NCBI GenBank assembly: GCA_949752745.1
Contig: OX457032.1
Coordinates: forward strand, 9,799,543 to 9,863,542
DNA: 64,000 nucleotides
Source: Protula sp. h YS-2021
Lineage: Eukaryota; Annelida; Polychaeta; Sabellida; Serpulidae
Direction: 5' to 3'
Shown: positions 11,515 through 24,837 of the stretch, in pieces
How the letters are laid out: the number at the start of each line of letters is the position of its first letter
How positions within the stretch are numbered: position 1 is the stretch's first letter
Program-made: the position numbers and the translations under genes
Notes under the pieces: generated by a model
Seen by the model: the letters and a program-made list of their open reading frames with translations, nothing else
Told to the model about the DNA's origin: nothing
Databases searched by the model: none

Positions 11515-11575
11515 ACTTCCCACACAGCAAGCACACAGTAAGCACACAGCCAGCACACAGTAAGCACACGGTAAG
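11515..11575. repeat. Short AAGCACACAG-type tandem repeat
   Basis: AGCACACAGTA / AGCACACAGCC recurs five to six times at about 9-19 bp spacing, downstream of the trunk-like gene. Confidence 0.5.
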
Positions 11576-11753
11576 AAGACACTGTATCAAAAGGAACTGC
11601 TGGGAAATAATAAAACGACAACTACATAAGTTAGCACTAATTACAATCAACACATAAACGGCTGTTCAAGATATTGGCTTTATATTAAACAATAAATGTA
11701 CTTGAACAAATCACTTTATAAAGCAAAATGTCCTCCCGGCTTCTACTAGTACC

Positions 11754-12258
11754 ATGCCGGATTTCCCCGACACCCTAATCCTCCCCGACACCCCATTCCT
11801 CCCCGACACCCCATTCCTCCCCGACACCCTAGTCCTCCCCCGACACTCTATTCCTCCCCCGACACCCTATTCCTCCCCGGCACCCCATTCCTCCCCGACA
11901 CCCCATTCCTCCCCGACACCCCATTCCTCCCCGACACCCTAGTCCTCCCCCGACACTCTATTCCTCCCCCGACACCCTATTCCTCCCCGGCACCCCATTC
12001 CTCCCCGACACCCCATTCCTCCCCGACACCCCATTCCTCCCCGACACCCCATTCCTCCCCGACACCCTAGTCCTCCCCCGACACTCTATTCCTCCCCCGA
12101 CACCCTATTCCTCCCCGGCACCCCATTCCTCCCCGACACCCCATTCCTCCCCGACACCCCATTCCTCCCCGACACCCCATTCCTCCCCGACACCCCATTC
12201 CTCCCCGACACCCCATTCCTCCCCGACACCCCATTCCTCCCCGACACCCTACTCCTCC
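11754..12258. repeat. 18-bp C-rich minisatellite with higher-order structure
   Basis: The basic unit is CCCATTCCTCCCCGACAC (18 bp), about 28 copies. A multi-unit block beginning AGTCCTCCCCCGACACTC recurs at 11831, 11941 and 12069, so spacings are 110 and 128 bp. The difference is exactly one unit, which shows expansion by whole blocks and by single units. It sits between the convergent trunk-like and C15orf61-like genes. Confidence 0.85.
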
Positions 12259-12267
12259 CCCGAAACC

Positions 12268-12483
12268 CTACTCCTCCTTCAACAACGCCCCATACTGCTG
12301 CCCTGCTCCTCGCTGCTCCGGCTTACTGCTGTCCTCCTGTTGGTATAAATAGTACACCCAATTGGATACAGCTCCAATTAGTCTCATAATACACGAAAAC
12401 ACGACAACCACGGTGATTACAACAAACAGCAACACAGCAACCGAAAATGGAAAACTTAAATGAACAATTTCTGTAATCGCCAT
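12268..12483 (-). CDS. Candidate small single-pass membrane protein
   Basis: A 71-codon frame starts at an ATG in strong context (GAAATGG, A at -3 and G at +4). Residues 8-35 are strongly hydrophobic (FPFSVAVLLFVVITVVVVF within it), followed by a short basic/aromatic stretch and a polar tail rich in E, Q and G. This is the layout of a small type III or tail-out membrane protein. I do not recognise the family. It lies about 420 bp downstream of the last C15orf61-homologue exon on the same strand, so it could be a separate gene, a second ORF in that gene's 3' UTR, or accidental. Its stop lies 10 bp from the edge of the 18-bp minisatellite. Confidence 0.4.
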   Translation of the reverse strand: MAITEIVHLSFPFSVAVLLFVVITVVVVFSCIMRLIGAVSNWVYYLYQQEDSSKPEQRGAGQQYGALLKEE

Positions 12484-12724
12484 TTCGTCAAGGCAATTTT
12501 TTTGGTCAAAAAGCGCCTAGTCAATGCCGGATCTTCTCGCTTAACGTCACTACGTGGCTCTGCTGATGGCGATATGAGTCTGCTTTGGTCTGTTTTGTTG
12601 CACTGTAATAATGGAAGGCTTTACACACAGAATGACATGGGTTACATATGCACAATGGCATAGGTTACCGCGAATAACACAGAAATCCACTTCTTCTAAT
12701 TAACTTATAGTTAATTTTCACGTT

Positions 12725-12868
12725 TTTTCCCTCCTTTTGCTCCTCCACTCTTGCTCCTCCTCCTGCTCCTCCCACTCTTGCCCCTCGTACTGCTCTTCCC
12801 GCTCTTCCTCCTCCTGCTCCTCCCACTCTTGCTCCTCCTCCTGCTCTTCCCGCCCTGCTCCTCCTCTT
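12725..12868. repeat. CTCCTCCTGCTCCTCC-type low-complexity repeat
   Basis: Imperfect 12-24 bp units of CTCCTC(C)TGCTCCTCCCACTCTTG run directly downstream of the C15orf61-like stop codon, within its probable 3' UTR. Reading frames through it (Ser/Cys-rich or Arg/Ser-rich) are repeat products. Confidence 0.7.
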
Positions 12869-12901
12869 TCTGGTCCTCCTTCAGAGCTGTTAATGTGGCC
12901 A

Positions 12902-14877
<1,976 letters not shown>

Positions 14878-15325
14878 CCCGCCGTCCTGCCAGAGGCGGG
14901 GGATATAGAAACGCACTGTGTCCGTCCGTCCGTCTTTTGGGGGTTTTGGTCAGATCGAAGCCCATCTGGATCTGTATTTGGACTTAGAATCCCAAAATCC
15001 GGATCTCAACGTGTACTTTGGTTTCCAGACGATACCTCCGAAACTAGTGAGCGGATCCCGTTCATATTTGATATGCGTAACAACCAAGATATCTAGATGT
15101 GCCTTTTAGGATTTTGATCTTATCGAAGCCCATCTGGATCTGTATTTGGACTTAGAATCCCAAAATCCGGATCTCAACGTGTACTTTGGTTTCCAGACGA
15201 TATCTCCGAAACTAGTGAGCGGATCCGGTTCATATTTGATATGCGCAACAACCAAGAAATCTAGATGTGGCTTTTGGGGGTACAGCACCCGCCCTGCTAA
15301 TTACACCCACGGCGGGGGATATGGA
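14878..15325 (-). mobile_element. Helitron-like tandem-unit element (two 167-bp units)
   Basis: Two units about 167 bp apart share ATCGAAGCCCATCTGG (14954 and 15121), GGATCTCAACGTG and GATATGCG. The left side carries GTCCGTCCGTCCGTC next to GGCGGGGGATAT, and the right side has another CGGCGGGGGATATGG. Read on the minus strand, the order is units, ACGG microsatellite, then a TATCCCCCGCC terminus. This matches the plan of the elements at 47795 and 52821, in the opposite orientation. Confidence 0.6.
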
Positions 15326-18300
15326 AATTACTGATTGCTCTTGTTTCCCCCTTGGAAAAGGTCCCTTTGTTTATGACAGGGTATGAAAACATCCCAGCCG
15401 GAATCTATCGCGTCTGAAAAGGTTTCCTCTCTCCTGTTATTCATGTATTGACTTTCTTGTGAGGGTATTTTTTGCGCACCATTTAATTATAGTAGGTAAT
15501 AAGTATGCTCTGTCTTGCCAACATACGATAAAGAGCATCATCTTCAGGTGTGGAATCACACTCGATTCTATTGAAGCAGTCAGGATAAAGACGTGCCTTC
15601 GCCGCTTTTTTCTGGGATGACACTTCGATCTCAGTGTGCTGAGTGGGTAGCACATGAGGATTAATGAGATTATCGTTTTGTTGATTGCAATTGGTATAAA
15701 TCAACATAATGCGATCAACATTCACTGATTGCCATCATGTTATGGGCTATTCTTGCTTGCTTACCAAGACGACATAAGAGGAGCAGGTTACTTGAGTAGC
15801 CTGCATGAGTTGGTCGCATAATTCATTTGAGCGATTGCAATTGGCCGACTTTATGCAGATTCAGCGATTAGCAGATCAATCTATGTTATTGTGTATCAAC
15901 TGCCTCTTTAAAGCATTACCCAAACACACAATAAACATAATTTACTACCCTGTGTTTAACAGATCAATCGAATGTTATTATAAATACGAGCGGAAACCTT
16001 TTCGAATGGGATCTTTTCTGGCACGGAGCTTTTCCCCACTGACAAATCCGAGCGGAATAATTTCCATCCACAAATGAATCTCACGTGCCCGGAAGTGGGG
16101 TTGCTTATTTCCTTTATCCCATTTTTGAAGGGCAGGAGGGCGGGGAGGGGTACGTTGCACTGCGACATCTCAATACTCTTTTGTTTCAAATATCTTTTTC
16201 ACGTCTAGTCGACATTGGACAATAATTTGCACTTTCGGGCCTTTCGACTGATAATTTATTAGAATATGCTATCAAGAAATGATGAAGGCAAAACATCAAA
16301 ATTCCATTTTTTTGTCATTATACGTACTTTCAAACTTAATGAACCCTAACATGTGCTTTTATAAACTGGTTTACATATTAGCCTGTTCCCTTTATAGCCC
16401 ACTTGTGAAAACGCCATTCTACAGTTTCAAGAATTTCCGATGCCGGCCACGTTTCCACTGCAAGTTTGATGGGATAAAACGCAAAAAAGGTAACGACAAA
16501 ACACGAAGAACCTAGTTTTCTATTCTAACATCCGCTCCCAAATGTAAGAAGCCGACAAATGAGTGTCTTTTTATTATTTTACATGTTATTCATCATGGCC
16601 TATTCGTGAATATGCTTCTAATAAAGTGAAGTTTTGTTAATTTTTTTCTGCCTTTTTTCTCTTTTATTAATCCAAGACAATGCAGTTGAGATGTAACAAC
16701 TTTTCTGCAATTTTTTTTAATATACTCAAAACTCAAACTCAGACTCAAAAACCGTTACTGCAGGTCTGCTAGGGGATCGACACGGGAATGGCAGAGATAC
16801 GGAAATGGAACAAATCTGAACAGGCAGTGATTATTACAGGATGAGAAATGGCGGACATTTGTCCCGCCTTCCAAACTTTTAAGCTAATTCTTCTCCAATT
16901 TAATGAAGAAATAAAAAATGCAGTCCCTTAAAAATTGCGCCTGTTTTGCAAAAAAAGGTACTAGTATATTGTACATGAACTTAAGTAAATGTTGTATGAT
17001 AGGGACTGGTGTGCAGGATTCGAGCCTCAGAAAGAGTAACGTTGACGCCAACTGAATAATGGAAGGCTTCTAACTCTGAAGGAGAGATATACCACTTATA
17101 TACACTGGGTGCTCTTATGCGTTCATGATAATAAAAATATATATTAACTGGCTTATTATCCACGTATTTACTCTTAGATGTCCGTACATTGTTTTGTAAT
17201 ACTAGCCACTTGTGACTCTGTTTTTAGTAAAATGGAATTTCGTTGATTGTGCCATGTTTTCTGACTTTTCTTCAGACCTAATTCGGTCGAAACGCCAAAA
17301 CGGAAATATCTGAAGCACGAAACCGCCTATAAACCACTTCGTACCTTTGGACCATTTCAGTGTTGCCACAGCCCGAGGAGAAAAAAAAAAAGAATCAAAA
17401 AAAGGATTTTTAAGGATGATTTTTAGGGAAAAACCGATGAAAAAAGGATAAAATTGAAGTTTTGAAGTCAAAATTTTTCGGCTCGCGCCTTTGGTGCGCG
17501 CACTGAAGAAATAAAAATCAAAGAATCAAATCAAAAAAAAAAAAAATAATAATAATAAATAAATAAGTAGAAAAAAGGACCGAAAAGGGAATTTTTTTTT
17601 TGGTTGAGAAAAAAGGATAAAAAAACGATTTAAGTATAAAATAAGTATGATTTTGGGATTTTCAAAAAAAAAAAAAAAAAAAGAAGGATAATCCTTTAAA
17701 CAAGCATGTCCAGGGACATGGTGACCAGCCGTGACCTACAGAATATATATCCAAGAATCACAGACAAAATCATGATCAAATTGGCAGACAGCGGTTACGA
17801 AAAAAGCCGTAACTGAATGGAGAAAATATTCGCTCACTTGCTCGGTGTAGTTGTGGCTGATGAGGAGTCATTCTTTCAATTCTTTAATAAGGGGACAAGA
17901 ATACCAAGCGTGTGGTGAAAAGACCAAACACAGGGAATAATTTCGGGAAAAGCAGTGGTAGAAGAGGCAAATGCAAGATCTAATGTCGTGTTTGAGTGTG
18001 TGGTGGGATTACATACAATCTGATTAGTTGAAGGAAAATACTCTAATGTGTAAACACTCAAAGAAAATTACTTTGAAAATTACTCTAATGTGTAAACACT
18101 CAAAGAGTGCAGTTGAAATGAACTCCTTGGACAACACTTCATGTATGTTTTTTTAGATCAAAAGCAAGGCCATGCGGAGGTCGTCGACATTCTGTTGAAA
18201 CGAACTGGTCACATCTCAGTATGGGATGAAAGCCATCTATTAAAAATTTTTTGTTATCATCGTCGGCTGTTAAACGGCTTTCAGCCAATGCGATAATGTC

Positions 18301-18330
18301 ACACGCAAGATAGTTGTCATCACAGCGTAA
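15326..18330. other. Diverged interspersed repeats, no gene seen
   Basis: At 16286-16400 (AAACATCAAAATTC, then CTTTCAAA) and 17201-17300 (TTCGGTCGAAACGC) are parts of an interspersed family also seen at 21546, 21990, 22830 and 23940. At 17700 GCATGTCCAGGGACATGGTG matches a repeat also at 34793 and 39420. Minus-strand frame 15725-15483 contains a plausible-looking 50-residue stretch, but I cannot assign it and there is no splice support. Poly-A tracts occur at 17530-17690. Confidence 0.35.
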
Positions 18331-21300
18331 CAAATCAAAATGAGCGGCCATACTCAAAATTGTATGAGAAGAAGCAATTTGAAAATTAGACACAAAACAA
18401 TAAAAAAATGTCCCCCATTTGGTCAATTTTTTTCGGATCGCCAAAATGAGTAATTTTTCAAAAGAGGCCTACCTAGGGAGTATTCGTGAAAAATTTGAAG
18501 AAAATTTGATCAAAACTGTGGGAGAAGAAGCATTTTGAAAATTGGCAACCACAAAATTACAAATGTCCCCCATTTGGCCAATTTTTGGCGGATCGCCAAA
18601 AAAAAACAATTTTTCAAGAGAGGTCTACCTCGACAACAACTATCAAACATTGGAAAGGAATCCGATCAAAATTGTGGGAGAAGAAGCAATTTGAAATTGT
18701 AGACCAAAAAATTACAAATGTCCCCCATTTGGCCAATTTTTGGCGGATCGCCAAAAAAAAAAACAATTTTTCAAGAGAGGTCTACCTCGAGAACAACTAT
18801 CAAACATTGGAAAGGAATCAGATCAAAATTGTGGGAGAAGAAGCAATTTAAAATTGTACACCAAAAAATCTGAAAATGTCCTCCATTTGGCCAATTTTTG
18901 GCGGATCGCCAAAATAAGTAATTTTTCAAAATAGGTCTACCTAGGGAATATGGGTGCAAAATTTGAAGAAAATCTGATCAAAATTGTGGGAGAAGAAGCA
19001 TTTTTTAAAATTGGCAACCACAAAATTACAAATGTCCCCCATTTGGCCAATTTTTGGCGGATCGCCAAAATAAGTAATTTTTCAAAATAGGTCTACCTAG
19101 GGAATATGGGTGCAAAATTTGAAGAAAATCTGATCAAAATTGTGGGAGAAGAAGCATTTTTTAAAATTGGCAACCACAAAATTACAAATGTCCCCCATTT
19201 GGCCAATTTTTGGCGGATCGCCAAAAAGAGTAATTTTTCAAGACAGGTCTACCTTGAGAACAACTATCAAAAATTGGAAAGGAATCCGATCAAAATTGTT
19301 GGAGAAGAAGCAATTTGAAAATTTGACACCAAAAAAATTAAAAAATGTCCCCCATTTGGCCAATTTTTGGCGGATCGTCAAAATGAGTAATTTTTGAAAA
19401 GAGGCCTACCTTGGGAATATTCGTGCAAAATTTGAAGAAAATCTGATCAAAATTGTGGGATAAGAAGCATTTTGCAAATTGGCAACCACAAATTTACAAA
19501 TGTCCCCCATTTGGCCAATTTTTTCCGGATGGCCAAAAAGAATAATTTTTCACGACAGGTCTACCTTGAGAACAACTATCCAAAATTGGAAAGGAATCCG
19601 ATCAAAATTGTGGGAGAAGAAGCAATTTGAAAATTTGACACCAAAAAATTAAAAAATGTCCCCTATTTGGCCAATTTTTGGCGGATCGCCAAAATGAGTA
19701 ATTTTTCAAAAGAGGTCTACCTAGGGCATATTCGGGTAAAATTTGAGAGGAATCCGATCAAAACTGAAGTAGAAGAAGCATTTTGAAAATTGCCAACCGA
19801 AAAATTTGAAATGCCCCCCATTTGGCCAATTATTGGCGGATCGCCAAAAAAAATAATTTTTTTTAAGAGAGGTATACCTAGAGAACATTCGTATAAAATT
19901 TGGTGAAAATCTGATCAAAATTGTGGGAGAAGAAGCATTTTGAAAATTGGCAACCACAAAATTACAAATGTCCCCCATTTAGCCAATTTTTGGCGGATTG
20001 CCAAAAAAAGTAATTTTTCAAGAGAGATCTACCTTGAGAACAACTATCAAAAATTGAAAAGGAATCCGATCAAAATTGTGCGAGAAGAAGCAATTTGAAA
20101 ATTGTAGACCAAAAAATTTGGAAATGTCCCCCATTTAGCCAATTTTTGGCGGGTCGCCAAAATAAGTAATTTTTCAAAATAGGTCTACCTAGGGAATATG
20201 GGTGCAAAATTTGAAGAAAATCTGATCAAAATTGTGGGAGAAGAAGCATTTTGAAAATTGGCAACCACAAAATTACAAATGTCCCCCATTTGGCCAATTT
20301 TTGGCGGATGGCCAAAAAGAGAAGTTTGTCAAGACAGGTCTACCTTGAGAACAACTATCCAAAATTTAAAAGGAATCCGATCAAAATTGTGGGAGAAGAA
20401 GCAATTTGAAAATTTGACACCAAAAAATTAAAAAATGTCCCCCATTTGGCCAATTTTCGGTGGATCGCCAAAATGAGTAATTTTTCAAAAGAGGTCTACC
20501 TAGGGCATATTCGTGTAAAATTTAAGAGGAATCCGATCAAAACTGAAGGAGAAGAAGCATTTTGAAAATTGGCAACCGAAAAATTTGAAATGCCCCCCAT
20601 TTGGCCAATTTTTGGCCGATCGCCAAAAAGAGTAATTTTTCAAGACAGGTCTACCTTGAGAACAACTATCCAAAATTTGAAAGGAATCCGATCAAAATTG
20701 TGGGAGAAGAAGCAATTTGAAAATTTGACACCAAAAAATTTTAAAATGTCCCCCATTTGGCCAATTTTTGGCGAATCGCCAAAATGAGTAATCTTTCAAA
20801 AGATGTCTACCTAGGGCATATTCGTGTAAAATTTGAGAGGAATCCGATCAAAAGTGAAGGAGAAGAAGCATTTTGAAAATTGGCAACCGAAAAATTTGAA
20901 ATGCCCCCAATTTAGCCAATTTTTGGCGGATCGCCAAAAAGAGTAATTTTTCAAGACAGGTCTACCTTGAGAACAACTATGCAAAATTGGAAAGGAATCC
21001 GATCAAAATTGTGGGAGAAGAAGCAATTTGAAAATTTGACACCAAAAAATTTAAAAATGTCCCCCATTTGGCCAATTTTTGGCGGATCGCCAAAATGAGT
21101 AATTTTTCAAAAGAGGTCTACCTAGGGCATATTCGTGTAAAATTTGAGAGGAATCCGATCAAAACTGAAGGAGAAGAAGCATTTTGAAAATTGGCAACCG
21201 AAAAATTTGAAATGCCCCCCATTTGGCCAATTTTTGGCGGAGCGCCAAAAAAAATAATTTTTCAAGAGAGGTATACCTAGAGAACATTCGTGTAAAATTT

Positions 21301-21453
21301 GAGAGGAATCCGATCAAAACTGAAGGAGAAGAAGCATTTTAAGTAAAAGTTTACACACGTACATACACACGTACATACGTACATACGTACATACGGACGA
21401 CGGATACCCCTCTATTGATAAGATAAGACCAGTCCGACATAGTCGGCTGGTCT
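18331..21453. mobile_element. 156-bp tandem-unit element with terminal hairpin
   Basis: About 19 units of 155-157 bp share TGTCCCCCATTTGGCC and the palindromic core GGCGGATCGCC (for example TGTCCCCC at 18564, 18719, 19034, 19190). The array ends in a (CATACGTA)-type microsatellite at 21355-21400, then GACGACGGATACCCCTC, and a hairpin at 21426-21453 with arms AGACCAGTCCGAC and GTCGGCTGGTCT. No transposase is present. The arrangement (tandem core, tetranucleotide tract, terminal hairpin) is that of non-autonomous Helitron/Helentron-like elements such as molluscan pearl. A second copy with the same terminus lies at 40720-41714. Confidence 0.7.
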
Positions 21454-22209
21454 AAAAAAGGTTGATGTTGTAACACTGTCATTTCGATGGAGATGTCGTT
21501 TCGACTGCAATTTTTTTGGCTGAACTACAAAGTTACGAGCAAGGAAAACATCAAAATTCTACGGCAATTTACTTTCAACATGCACCTTTCGAATTTAAAA
21601 AGCTGGTATGGCACCTTTTAGAAACTGTTTTAACACATTATTCAGTCTCCCTTATAGTTAATGAGCTCCGGAACAAAGAAAATCTAGCACCAAGTAAAAA
21701 TAATGAAGAGATGACTTGAACCCCTTCAATAGCTAGTCACAGCGCATCCTTTCTATCTTCCTAGGACAGAAAGGTCTTGCTGTCATAGGAAGACCGCAAG
21801 AGTTATCTAGGACTATGTAATAGCCAGCTTATGAATATGTTTCTGGGGAAATGTAGTCCAAGGTAACTCCCACCATCACACAGGTCCGGGTAAAATAGTG
21901 GTGATGGACTATGTTTACTCGGGACTAGGGGAAATTGAGTTTTGTTGATATCTGCCAGTTTTTTTCATATTTTTTTTTATATACCTATGTGCCAATCGAA
22001 TTCGATCGAAACGCAAAAGCTTTTCGGGAAAAGTCTTAGTAAGAATCAGCTTACAAGACAAACCACTTGAGTGTTTCGAATAAAATGCGCAAGAATTTTT
22101 AATTTCGACTGCGAGGGAACCAGGTAAAAATGAAAGAAAGGATAGACAAATATAGAAGAAATATCACAAAAACAGTGCATACTTGGAACATAAAAGAAAT
22201 TGAAACTAT

Positions 22210-22760
22210 TTGAATGTATGAATGAATGAATGGTTTATTCCGATTTAAGGATAATGCAGACAATTGTCACAATAATCGACATGCAAAAATACAAACACAA
22301 AATTTAAATGGTTTACATTATCTGAATAACAACATATTTGAAATCAGAAAGGCAAGGATTAGAAGTTATGAACTTATTCGAGAACTTGCCTTTCATGAAT
22401 AAACTTAGCATATAAATTGGAACAAAATCAACGTTAAAGATATGTCAACTGATAAACTAAGGATCCTAATCGTTGTACTGCATTATGAAATGCTGTTTGA
22501 GTTTTTGCTTAAAAGATTGAATACTTTTGCTTTCAGTCACACGTTTAGGAAGTGCGTTCCAAATTTTTGGACCTACCACCGATATGCACTTCGTTTTTAT
22601 ACTTGTTCTGGTATAATTAATTTTAAATTTTTCGCACTGACGAGTTAAATACTGACTTTTATTCTGTCCTAATTCAAAGTATAGCTGCATCTTTTTGGGA
22701 AGATGACTGTGAAAAGCTTTAAACATAACACACGAAGTTTTAAATGCAATTAAGTCCTGA
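22210..22760 (-). mobile_element. 5'-truncated LINE 3' end
   Basis: Minus-strand frame 22726-22466 ends with RTSIKTKCISVVGPKIWNA followed by LP and ...FKQKLK. This is the usual C-terminal tail of CR1/L2/Jockey-type reverse transcriptases (GP.IWN.LP...FK..LK). The downstream end (low coordinates) carries a (CATT)n tail, seen on the plus strand as GAATGAATGAATG at 22220. Only the last tenth or so of an element remains. Confidence 0.65.
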
Positions 22761-22917
22761 AACTTTGTTAAAACTTTTAATCACTTTTTAAAAATGCATA
22801 CGGATAAGCCAATTCCCACTTTCATGAAACATCAAAATTCTAATTTTCTTTCAACATGCACACTTTCAAATTTATAAAGCGATCATATGATCTTTTAAAA
22901 ACTATTTTACGTGTTCT

Positions 22918-23844
22918 GGAGTGGTATTCTGCTCTGTCCTTATATTTAAGGACGTCCTTATTCTCGAGATTAGATGGTTCATCCTTAACTGTTATCCTTA
23001 CTTTTAAAAGACTTTAAGGTTGAGGATAGAGCAGAATAGCGTTTTCATCCTTATTTTCAAAAATAAGGACATCCAGGGTTGAGACTTCGTAAAATTTTCT
23101 GGTCGCCCGGCTCAAAAGTTGGTCGCCCGGCGCAATTTTTGCAAAATTTGTCTAGCCCGCCTCACATGAAAAAAAAAACAAAAAAACAAGAACTAAATGG
23201 TGTTTAAAATAATCAACAGTATTTACCTGAAAAAACTCAGAAAAAAGTTAGTCGCCACTCGGGCGACCAACTCAAAAAAGTTGGTCGCCCGAGCCAAAAG
23301 TTGGTCGCCACGGGCGACCGCGAAATCTCAACCCTGACATCCCTAAAAATAAGGACAGAGCAGAATACCACTCCAGCTCTGTCATTTTTAAGGATGTCCT
23401 TATTTTAAAAAATAAGGACAGAGCAGAATATCACTCCAGCTCTGTCATTTTTAAGGATGTCATTATTTTTTAAAATAAGGATAAAAAAGCTATTCTGCTC
23501 TATCCTCAAACTCAACAATGTCTTTTAAAAATCAGGATAAAAATTAAGAATGAACCATCTACGAGGGAGCGGAGATAGAAATGGTTACAGTAGATCGTAA
23601 TTGGTGACAACAAAATGTTCAATTCTGATTAAACTTAATTGGCCAGATGCAAATTTGGCGACCTTTTATACTGAAATATTCCTTATTTTGCGATATTTGA
23701 GAAATAAAAATTGTTTTCAGCCACGGAAGATGGTCTTTTCAATTTCACCAATTTGGATCTACTGTAGCCATTCGTTCTCCTCCCCCTTGTAATCTGAAGA
23801 ATAAGGACGCCCTTAAATGTAAGGACAGAGCAGAATACCACTCC
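22918..23844. mobile_element. MITE-like element with AGAGCAGAATACCACTCC ends
   Basis: It starts GGAGTGGTATTCTGCTCTG followed by TCCTTA, and ends with the reverse complement at 23821-23844. Internal partial copies of the same end occur at 23352 and 23410. Alternating AAGGATGTCCTTATTT and AAATAAGGACAG phrases make the whole element strongly self-complementary. A second element (23074-23336) is inserted in it. Confidence 0.65.
23074..23336. mobile_element. Nested MITE, CAGGGTTGAGA ends, ACATC target duplication
   Basis: The ends are CAGGGTTGAGA and TCTCAACCCTG. The flanks are ACATC at 23069-23073 and 23337-23341, a direct duplication. The interior contains inverted GGTCGCCCG phrases. The CAGGG start recalls hAT ends, but a 5-bp duplication does not fit hAT's usual 8 bp. 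Confidence 0.65.
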
Positions 23845-24124
23845 ATTTAATAGCCAATATGTGAATATATTTCTTTGAAAAATGGAATTTGGTTGATTTT
23901 TGCCAGTTTTTTTCTATCATTTCTTTATATCCTTATCCCAACTGAATTGAGTCGAAACGCAAAAACTTTGTTAAATGCTCAATGGTGGAAGAGAAATTCG
24001 ACATTTAGGCGAAATCTCCCTATCATTTCTTTCAGTTTTACCCGGCTATTTTTATTTGAAACGCAGAATCTTTGCGCCTTTTTATTGGGAACGCCTGAAG
24101 TGTGACTTGCCTTATTCTATTGTG

Positions 24125-24295
24125 TGGGCGATAATGAGGAATTATACTCAATGACTGCATTTTATTGGGCATTGGGATAATGTCTCGAAAATGTTTCGAG
24201 ACATTTTCTGATTTTTGAAACATTTCCAAGTGTATCTGATTCAGATAATTTTCCCATAATCCATTTTTGCGCACCTGCACGCAATTATCGCCCAA
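24125..24295. mobile_element. Short MITE, TGGGCGATAAT ends
   Basis: TGGGCGATAAT at about 24125 faces ATTATCGCCCA at about 24284, enclosing about 170 bp. Inside, TGTCTCGAAA-ATG-TTTCGAGACA at 24180-24202 is a perfect 10-bp-arm hairpin. A related ACATTTTCGAAACATTATC phrase lies at about 24485. Confidence 0.5.
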
Positions 24296-24837
24296 AAGTG
24301 ATACAGTTTTTTCTTTTCTTACATCGATTCAAAACTGACATACGACAACTTACATTAAAGACAGTAGAAATACAACTATTGACAACAGCAAATCGCAATT
24401 TGGATTGGTATCTACTAGAGAAAAAAGCACTCAAGCTCCCGACAGCCATTTTTATTTTTGATACATTATCTGAAGTTATATTGGGACATTTTCGAAACAT
24501 TATCTGGATTCATTATTTTTTTCAGATACGCCTAATAAAATGCGCGCAATATTTCTATACGCACCACAGTGGTGTAAATATATACGTGAATTATATGATT
24601 GAATTACTTTTTTCAAATATCTGAATTTCTTAATACACACTTTTATGAGTAAAGTAATATTGCAGATGTAGAAGCAATCGCTGGGTTTCCGATTAGTTTA
24701 ACATTATTGGTTATCGCGATCCATAATATAAATTTTATGGGATATTACCGAGAGTAAATTTTTAATGGGACCGACCCCCTTTTACTTTAACGTACGTTCT
24801 CAACCAAACGACCAATCAGCGTCGGTACAGTTCATGT

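Noticed and set aside
15483..15725. Possible exon on the minus strand
   Set aside because: The peptide looks plausible but has no recognisable family, no acceptor I trust, and no neighbouring exon.
16995..17035. tRNA-like B box (GGATTCGAGCC)
   Set aside because: No matching A box or cloverleaf could be built around it; at most a SINE remnant.
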